Source of the DNA: CBDBJQ01 sp965206405
Lineage (GTDB): Bacteria; Pseudomonadota; Alphaproteobacteria; UBA8366
Direction of reading: 5' to 3'
Assembly: GCA_965206405.1 (NCBI GenBank)
Contig: CBDBJQ010000006.1
Location: 1,736,001-1,800,000, forward strand
Length of the DNA stretch: 64,000 nt
Both the position numbers and the translations under genes were made by a program. The notes under the pieces are model-generated. The model worked only from the letters and a program-made list of their open reading frames with translations. It did not search any database and was not told the origin of the DNA. Positions 59,163 through 64,000 of this stretch are shown one piece after another (position 1 is the stretch's first letter; every line of letters starts with the position of its first letter).

Positions 59163-60614
59163 ATGGCCGGTATTTCTGCCTACGGCGCCTACATTCCCCG
59201 CAAACGCCTCCAGCGCCAGGCTGTCGTCGACGCCAATGCCTGGTTCAACCCCGCGATCGGCGCTTACGCCAAGGGCGAGCGGGCCATGTGCAACTGGGAC
59301 GAGGATTCCCTGACCATGGCCGTCGAGGCGGCCCGGGACTGTTTGGGAGACGACAGACCGGAGAGCCTGTCGGGCCTGTTCCTTGCCACCACCTCGGCTC
59401 CGTTCCAGGACCGCCAGAACGCCGGCATTCTGGCAACCGCGCTCGGGCTCGGCGAAAATCTCATGACGATGGACATCACCGCCTCGCAGCGGGCCGGCAC
59501 AACGAGCCTGGTCAACGCCCTCGGTCTTGCCGAGACCGGGAAGACAATCTTGCATGTGGCCGCGGAAAAACGCCGGACCAAGGCCGCCAATCCCCAGGAA
59601 CTGCTCTACGGAGATGGTGCCGCTGCCCTGTTGTTAAGTTCTGATGCCGGCATTGCCGAACTTCTCGGAACCCGTCAGACCGCGACCGACTTCATCGATC
59701 ACTACCGCGGCGCGGGCGAGGATTTCGACTATCACTGGGAAGAGCGCTGGATCCGTGACGAGGGCTACATGAAGCTGGTCCCGCCGGCGATCGAGGCCCT
59801 CTGCACCGAGTGCGGCGTGCCGGCCGAAAACATTGACCACTTCATCATGCCCTGCGTCATCCGCCGCGTGGCCGATATGGTTGCCAAAACCTGCGGTTTC
59901 CGGGAGGGTGTGATCCGCGACAATCTGCACGCCGTAATGGGTGAATCCGGCACCGCGCATGCGCTGGTCATGCTGGCCCAGACTCTGGAGGGAGCGAAAC
60001 CCGGCGAGACCATCCTCGTCGTCGGCTTCGGCCAAGGTTGCGACGCCCTCTTGTTCCGGTGCACAGATTCCGTCGCGGCAATCCGCCCCCGGACTGGGGT
60101 CTCCGGCTTTCTTGCCCGCAGGACACCGGAAGCGAACTACAACAAGTACCTCGCCTTCAACAACCTGGTGACGCTCGATCACGGTCTGCGCGGCGAGGTC
60201 GACAGGCAGACCGCGCTCACTGCCCTCTATCGCAACCGTGATATGCTGACAGCGCTGATGGGCGGCCGCTGCCGCACCTGCGGAACCTTGCAATATCCGA
60301 AATCAAATGTCTGTGTGAACCCGAATTGCGGCGAATTCCACAGCCAGGACGACCACCCCTTCGCCGAGACGCGGGCGACGGTGCAATCCTGGACGGCCGA
60401 CAACCTCACCTATGCGGTCGAACCACCGCAGCATTTTGGGATGGTGGTCTTCAACGAGGGCGGCCGGCTGATGGCCGATCTCACCGATGTCGAGGCCGGC
60501 GAGGTTGCCGTCGGCATGCCGGTGCGCATGATGTTTCGCATCAAGGAGCATGACAATCAGCGCGGCTTCACGCGCTATTTCTGGAAGGCCGCTCCGGATT
60601 TCGTCGAATCTTGA
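59163..60614 (+). CDS. HMG-CoA-synthase-like protein fused to a zinc-ribbon/OB-fold (DUF35) domain
   Basis: A 483-residue fusion. Residues 1 to about 340 have the thiolase-fold HMGCS/KAS III pattern (ISAYGAYIPRKRLQRQAVVD, LLYGDGAAALLLSSDAGIAE, GESGTAHALVMLAQTLEGAK, VGFGQGCDALLF). At the expected nucleophile position the sequence reads DITASQRAGTTSL (SQRAGT at 108-113) and has no Cys. Residues about 365-483 are a DUF35 module with zinc ligands Cys370, Cys373, Cys384 and Cys389, followed by an OB fold. In archaea separate thiolase, HMGCS and DUF35 proteins form one complex; here the thiolase gene follows. Catalytic role uncertain. The ATG at 59163 lacks a strong ribosome site. Confidence 0.85.
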   Translation: MAGISAYGAYIPRKRLQRQAVVDANAWFNPAIGAYAKGERAMCNWDEDSLTMAVEAARDCLGDDRPESLSGLFLATTSAPFQDRQNAGILATALGLGENLMTMDITASQRAGTTSLVNALGLAETGKTILHVAAEKRRTKAANPQELLYGDGAAALLLSSDAGIAELLGTRQTATDFIDHYRGAGEDFDYHWEERWIRDEGYMKLVPPAIEALCTECGVPAENIDHFIMPCVIRRVADMVAKTCGFREGVIRDNLHAVMGESGTAHALVMLAQTLEGAKPGETILVVGFGQGCDALLFRCTDSVAAIRPRTGVSGFLARRTPEANYNKYLAFNNLVTLDHGLRGEVDRQTALTALYRNRDMLTALMGGRCRTCGTLQYPKSNVCVNPNCGEFHSQDDHPFAETRATVQSWTADNLTYAVEPPQHFGMVVFNEGGRLMADLTDVEAGEVAVGMPVRMMFRIKEHDNQRGFTRYFWKAAPDFVES

Positions 60615-60726
60615 GTGATTCGAATCTTGAGTGATTCGACGGATCTTGGATTAAAATCACGGCTTACGGAGAAATCACGGACTGCGAAGGCGGGCGACAT
60701 TGCCCGCAGATTTGGGAGACACGGTT

Positions 60727-61929
60727 ATGGCACAGGGAATCAAGGACAAAGTCGCGATCCTCGGCATGGGATGCTCCAAGTTCGGCGAACGGTGGGACGC
60801 TGACGCCGAGGATTTGATCGTCGAGGCCTACGAGGAGTGCCTAACCGATGCCGGAGTCGAGACCAGCCAGATCGACGCCGCCTGGTTCTCGACCGCGATC
60901 GAAGAAGTGCATGTCGGCAAATCCGGCCTGCCGCTGTCGGTCGCTCTGCGTCTGCCCAATATTCCGGTAACCCGGGTTGAGAACTACTGCGCCTCGGGCA
61001 CCGAATCCTTCCGTGGTGCCGTCTATGCCGTCGCGTCGGGAGCCGCCGATATGGCGCTCGCCGTTGGTGTCGAGAAGCTCAAGGACACCGGCTATGGCGG
61101 TCTGCCGCAACGCAGCCGGGGCGCCGTCAACTCGATGTACTGGGCCAACGCCTCGGCGCCAGGCAGCTTTGCCCAGCTGGCGACGGCCTACGGTGCCAAG
61201 CACGGCGTCGAGATGGGCACCCTGAAGCGGGCAATGGCGCAGATCTCGGTCAAGAGCCATGACAATGGCGCACGCAACCCGAAGGCGCATCTGCAGAAGG
61301 CAATCGATGTCGACACCGTGCTGAATGCACCGGTGGTCGCCGCTCCGCTCGGACTGTTCGACTGCTGCGGTGTCTCCGACGGTGCCGCCGCGGCCATCGT
61401 CACTACGCCGGAAATCGCGGCCAGTCTGGGCAAGACCGACCTGGTCAGCGTGAAGGCCCTCCAGCTCGCTGTCTCCAACGGCCAGGAGGCGAGCCACAAT
61501 TCCTGGGATGGCAGCTACTTCATCACCACCCGCAAGGCTGCCAAGCGCGCCTACAAGGAGGCCGGTATCGACAAGCCGCGCGAGGAGATCTCGATGTTCG
61601 AGTGCCATGACTGCTTCTCGATCACCGAACTCGTCACCATGGAGGATCTCTTCATCTCCGAGGAGGGAGCCGCCTGGCAGGACGTTCTCGACGGTTTCTA
61701 CAACGCCGACGGCACGATCCCGTGCCAGATCGACGGCGGCCTCAAATGCTTCGGCCATCCGATCGGCGCTTCTGGCCTACGCATGCTTTATGAGATGTAC
61801 AGCCAGATTCTCGGGCGCGCCGGAGAACGGCAGTTGGATAACCCGGCGACCGGGATGACGCACAATCTCGGCGGCTTTCCGCACCAGAACGTCTCCAGTA
61901 TCGCCATCATTGGCCGACACGGAAACTGA
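60727..61929 (+). CDS. Thiolase (SCP-x type acetyl-CoA acyltransferase-like)
   Basis: A 400-residue thiolase of the SCP-x/nondecarboxylating branch. It has VAILGMGCSKFGERWDADAE, the nucleophile Cys in RVENYCASGTESFRGAVYAV ASGAADMALAVGVEKL, the active His in ISMFECHDCFSITELVTMED and CFGHPIGASGLRMLYEMYSQ, and the C-terminal HNLGGFPHQNVSSIAIIG. The conserved Cys near the C-terminus of classical thiolases is absent, as is usual in this branch. The ATG at 60727 lies 112 bp after the HMGCS-like/DUF35 gene. The two products probably form one complex acting on a CoA ester, which I cannot name. Confidence 0.9.
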   Translation: MAQGIKDKVAILGMGCSKFGERWDADAEDLIVEAYEECLTDAGVETSQIDAAWFSTAIEEVHVGKSGLPLSVALRLPNIPVTRVENYCASGTESFRGAVYAVASGAADMALAVGVEKLKDTGYGGLPQRSRGAVNSMYWANASAPGSFAQLATAYGAKHGVEMGTLKRAMAQISVKSHDNGARNPKAHLQKAIDVDTVLNAPVVAAPLGLFDCCGVSDGAAAAIVTTPEIAASLGKTDLVSVKALQLAVSNGQEASHNSWDGSYFITTRKAAKRAYKEAGIDKPREEISMFECHDCFSITELVTMEDLFISEEGAAWQDVLDGFYNADGTIPCQIDGGLKCFGHPIGASGLRMLYEMYSQILGRAGERQLDNPATGMTHNLGGFPHQNVSSIAIIGRHGN

Positions 61930-62020
61930 CCGCAACTGACTGCATTGACCGCACTGGCTGCATTGACTGCAACTGATCGGGGCTCACACGCCCCGGAGCC
62001 GGTACACGAAGGAGGACACC

Positions 62021-62533
62021 ATGTCGCAGACTCCCGCCCTCAATACCTTTGCCGAGAAGTGCCGTGACATCCTGCGCGAAGATTCCGGTCCGGAAGGCCG
62101 GAAGAAAATCGCCGAGATGATGCGCGATACCCTCACCGATCCCGCTTTCGTTACCGAGAACTATCCGGCATCAAATACCGATAACCGGAAAGTTCTCTAC
62201 AAGGATTCGGAATTCGGTTTCTGTATCTGCTCGCACGTTCATCACGGTGCCGCTGAATCCAAACCGCATGATCACGGTGATTCCTGGGCCATCTACGGAC
62301 AGGTTGCGGGCACGACCGAAATGCACGAATGGCGTTGGGTTGAAAAGCCGGTGGACGAAGATTCATCCGGCACCGTGGAAAGCGTCCGCAGCTACACGAT
62401 GAAGCCCGGCGACGCCCATGTGTACAACGAGGGCGACCTGCACTCACCGAGCCGGGAGGACTCAACGAAACTGCTCCGGATCGAGGGCCGGGATCTTGGC
62501 GAGATCAAGCGCGTCTGGCACAAGCCAAACTGA
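62021..62533 (+). CDS. Cupin-fold metal-dependent protein
   Basis: A 170-residue single-domain double-stranded beta-helix protein of the predicted metal-dependent type (COG5553-like), distantly like cysteine/thiol dioxygenases. Likely metal ligands are the His residues of SKPHDHGDSWAIYGQVAG and NEGDLHSPSR, with Glu in TEMHEWRWVE. The N-terminal 50 residues are helical (FAEKCRDILREDSGPEGRKK). It has an unusually strong ribosome site, GGAGGA, 7 nt before the ATG at 62021. A short run of degenerate ctgactgcatt repeats precedes that site. Substrate unknown; a thiol or 3-carbon acid is guesswork. Confidence 0.75.
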   Translation: MSQTPALNTFAEKCRDILREDSGPEGRKKIAEMMRDTLTDPAFVTENYPASNTDNRKVLYKDSEFGFCICSHVHHGAAESKPHDHGDSWAIYGQVAGTTEMHEWRWVEKPVDEDSSGTVESVRSYTMKPGDAHVYNEGDLHSPSREDSTKLLRIEGRDLGEIKRVWHKPN

Positions 62534-62561
62534 CGATCTTGTCGCGATCTTGTCGCGATTC

Positions 62562-62855
62562 CTATCGCCGTCGCTCACTAACCGAGCGTATCCCCGCTCT
62601 TCTCCTCTCCCGGCCCTGCATTTCCTGCCGGCTCTGATTCCCTGGCGGTTCTGCAGGCCCTGACAGGCGCGAGCGAATGCCGATGATGCCGGCGGCGGCG
62701 ATCACCATAAATCCCAATCCGGCGAAGATGGTGGCGACCACCGCCCACAAAGTTCCCGCCTCTGCGGCAATCGACTGGAAAAGACCCCAGATTCCGAAAT
62801 AACCGACAAAGACCAGCAACAGAACGAGCGCGGTCCAGCGGTAGAGTCGCTTCAC
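62562..62855 (-). CDS. Small two-helix membrane protein (97 aa)
   Basis: Two hydrophobic segments (WTALVLLLVFVGYFGIWGLF and WAVVATIFAGLGFMVIAAAG II) precede a basic hydrophilic tail (SRQEMQGRERRRAGIRSVSE). I do not recognise a family. The ATG at 62853-62855 overlaps the stop of the isochorismatase-like gene (ATGA), so it is translationally coupled to it and probably relevant to the same pathway, perhaps as a small membrane anchor. Inference only. Confidence 0.65.
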   Translation of the reverse strand: MKRLYRWTALVLLLVFVGYFGIWGLFQSIAAEAGTLWAVVATIFAGLGFMVIAAAGIIGIRSRLSGPAEPPGNQSRQEMQGRERRRAGIRSVSERRR

Positions 62856-63484
62856 GCCTCGTTGCGCCCCCGATACTGTTCGATCCAGGCGATGCAGTCG
62901 TCTGCGGTGACGATATCGGCATAGCGGCGATTTACATCGGCGAGATTGGCCTTGTGGGCTTCTTCTTCATGATCGCCGACGCAGTCCTCGGGAACGATGG
63001 TGCGATAGCCAAGTGAGAAGCTGTCGATGACCGAGGCCCGGATGCAGCCCGAGGTCACACAGCCCGTGACGACGACGGTGTCGACATGCTCCCTGGCCAT
63101 GTAAGACGCCGCCGGCGTACCGAAGAAGATCGACGGGCCGGTCTTGCGGATAACCACATCATAATCGGGATTGTGGATGCGCGGGTCGATCTCCGTGCCC
63201 GGCGTTCCGATGATCAGATTTCTTACTTCATCGACCTTCCAGTGCGGCATCTCACGCTCGTTGTTGTAGCCGACATAGCAGCTTGCCACGGGAATACCGG
63301 CTTCGCGGGCCACCTTGAGCAGGCGTGCCGTGTTGACGACCCCGCGCTCGATCAGCTCCGAGCCGCCCATCTTGAATTCGGGATCTGTGAAGGCGCGCTG
63401 GAAATCGACGACCATGATGCCGACCTTCTCGCCAAACCCGACCGTTCCCTGCCCGTAGCTCTTGTCTTCATAAACTGTGCTCAC
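62852..63484 (-). CDS. Isochorismatase-like cysteine hydrolase
   Basis: A 210-residue hydrolase of the isochorismatase/N-carbamoylsarcosine amidase fold. The Asp-Lys-Cys triad is visible: Asp in GIMVVDFQRAFTDPE, Lys in VVIRKTGPSIFFGTPAASYM and Cys in VVVTGCVTSGCIRASVIDSF, with the GYRTIVPEDCVGDHEEEAH segment after it. The CVTSGC motif is closer to N-carbamoylsarcosine amidase relatives than to true isochorismatase. The substrate is likely a carbamoyl or amide compound, but this is not established. Coupled to the small membrane gene; a CitE-like gene lies 50 bp upstream on the same strand. Confidence 0.9.
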   Translation of the reverse strand: MSTVYEDKSYGQGTVGFGEKVGIMVVDFQRAFTDPEFKMGGSELIERGVVNTARLLKVAREAGIPVASCYVGYNNEREMPHWKVDEVRNLIIGTPGTEIDPRIHNPDYDVVIRKTGPSIFFGTPAASYMAREHVDTVVVTGCVTSGCIRASVIDSFSLGYRTIVPEDCVGDHEEEAHKANLADVNRRYADIVTADDCIAWIEQYRGRNEA

Positions 63485-63533
63485 TGTCCTGCCCTATGTT
63501 TCCGGCCGTTTCCGGCTGTTTCTAGCCTGTGGT

Positions 63534-64000
63534 CTATGAATTCGTGGCGGACGCATCAAACTGCGCCGCCATTTCCAATACGTTTCGTGCCTGCTTCAGA
63601 TGCGGCATGTCCAGCATCATGCCATCGAGACCGACGACGCCGGTCCCGGAGCTGCTATCGAAAGCATCGATGACGCGCCGGGCGTGCTCGACATCCTCGG
63701 CCGAGGGCGTGAACGCCCTGTTGATCACCGCCGACTGGTTGGGATGGATTGCAATCTTGCCGACAAACCCGGCCTTGCGGTCACGCAGGCAGTCGCCCTC
63801 TAGGCCCTCCGTATCGCGGAAATTCACCCACAGCACGCCGACCGGCTGGACATCGATAGCCCGGCAGGCGGCAAGGCACAGGGATTTCCCCAGCTTGTAA
63901 GGATCGTCGTAATCGCCATCCGGCCCCTTGTTGTCGCTCGCGCCCAGCGCCGCCGCCAGATCTTCGGCTCCCCAGGTCATTGCCGTAAGGCGCTCGCTGA
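63534..64000 (-). CDS. CitE-like HpcH/HpaI family CoA-ester lyase, C-terminal part (runs off right edge)
   Basis: The last 155 residues of a CoA-ester lyase. It reads SERLTAMTWGAEDLAAALGA (metal-binding Glu-Asp), LCLAACRAIDVQPVGVLWVN, DRKAGFVGKIAIHPNQSAVI NRAF and ends VLEMAAQFDASATNS. GFxGKxxIHPxQ is the signature of citrate-lyase-beta-like proteins, such as malyl-CoA or citramalyl-CoA lyases. The start lies beyond the window. It is co-directional with the isochorismatase-like gene. The exact substrate cannot be told. Confidence 0.88.
   Translation of the reverse strand, partial: SERLTAMTWGAEDLAAALGASDNKGPDGDYDDPYKLGKSLCLAACRAIDVQPVGVLWVNFRDTEGLEGDCLRDRKAGFVGKIAIHPNQSAVINRAFTPSAEDVEHARRVIDAFDSSSGTGVVGLDGMMLDMPHLKQARNVLEMAAQFDASATNS

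Overview
The window looks like a high-GC alphaproteobacterial chromosome. Pointers to that class are the tolC / PopZ-type (DUF2497) / protein-L-isoaspartate methyltransferase-like neighbourhood, the serC-serA-hisZ-purA run, an alphaproteobacterial-type rpoH and bacterial hopanoid-type squalene synthases (HpnC, HpnD). A Rhodospirillales-like host is my best guess, but the sequence alone does not name a genus.

Layout. 1-4200: end of a TPP enzyme gene, NIPSNAP protein, alpha/beta hydrolase, tRNA-Val, CaiB-type CoA transferase and a two-repeat unknown protein. 4215-6614: a mosaic insertion with IS1380-family ends that holds a fragment of a type III restriction (Res) gene, an IS21-family 3' end and an Rpn-like PD-(D/E)XK nuclease gene; it stops a few bases from the ilvD stop codon. 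6623-12450: core genes (ilvD, a methyltransferase-like gene, PopZ-like, tolC, pcm-like), then tRNA-Cys and tRNA-Asn. 12386-22646: an accessory island beside tRNA-Asn. It contains a decayed serine recombinase, an IS5-family element, an HNH nuclease + RNase H-fold gene pair, IS5 and IS21 end fragments, an HNH remnant, a frameshifted GmrSD-like (DUF262 + HNH) gene, a decayed IS1380 copy carrying an IS21-end scar, and another HNH endonuclease. It reads as a worn-out restriction/defence island.

22653-30990: pyrE, pyrC, then an isoprenoid/hopanoid operon (ferredoxin-reductase-type flavoprotein, hpnC, dxs, hpnD) with ispH facing it. Dxs and IspH are the first and last steps of the MEP pathway, and HpnC/HpnD use its farnesyl-PP product. 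31116-37215: a sulfonate (taurine-type) dissimilation cluster with an omega-amino acid:pyruvate aminotransferase, a TauE/SafE exporter, xsc and pta, so taurine could be deaminated, desulfonated to acetyl phosphate plus sulfite, sulfite exported, and acetyl-CoA formed. 37241-48680: threonine aldolase, a RluD-type pseudouridine synthase, rpoH with a heat-shock-type promoter, purA, hisZ, serA, serC and typA. 48677-64000: catabolic and housekeeping genes including a second class III aminotransferase, cupins, an SDR, a TPR protein, an acyl-CoA dehydrogenase, aroC, fabI, pdxH, a CDF cation exporter, an HMG-CoA-synthase-like/OB-fold fusion with its thiolase partner, an isochorismatase-like hydrolase and a CitE-like lyase that runs off the edge.

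Two themes cut across the window. First, many genes are broken by frameshifts or insertion sequences, mostly in the restriction/mobile set. Second, short perfect tandem duplications (about 10-23 bp units) recur at gene ends, in N- or C-terminal coding tails and between genes; two independent 13-bp duplications each shift a reading frame. I found no CRISPR array, rRNA genes or replication origin.
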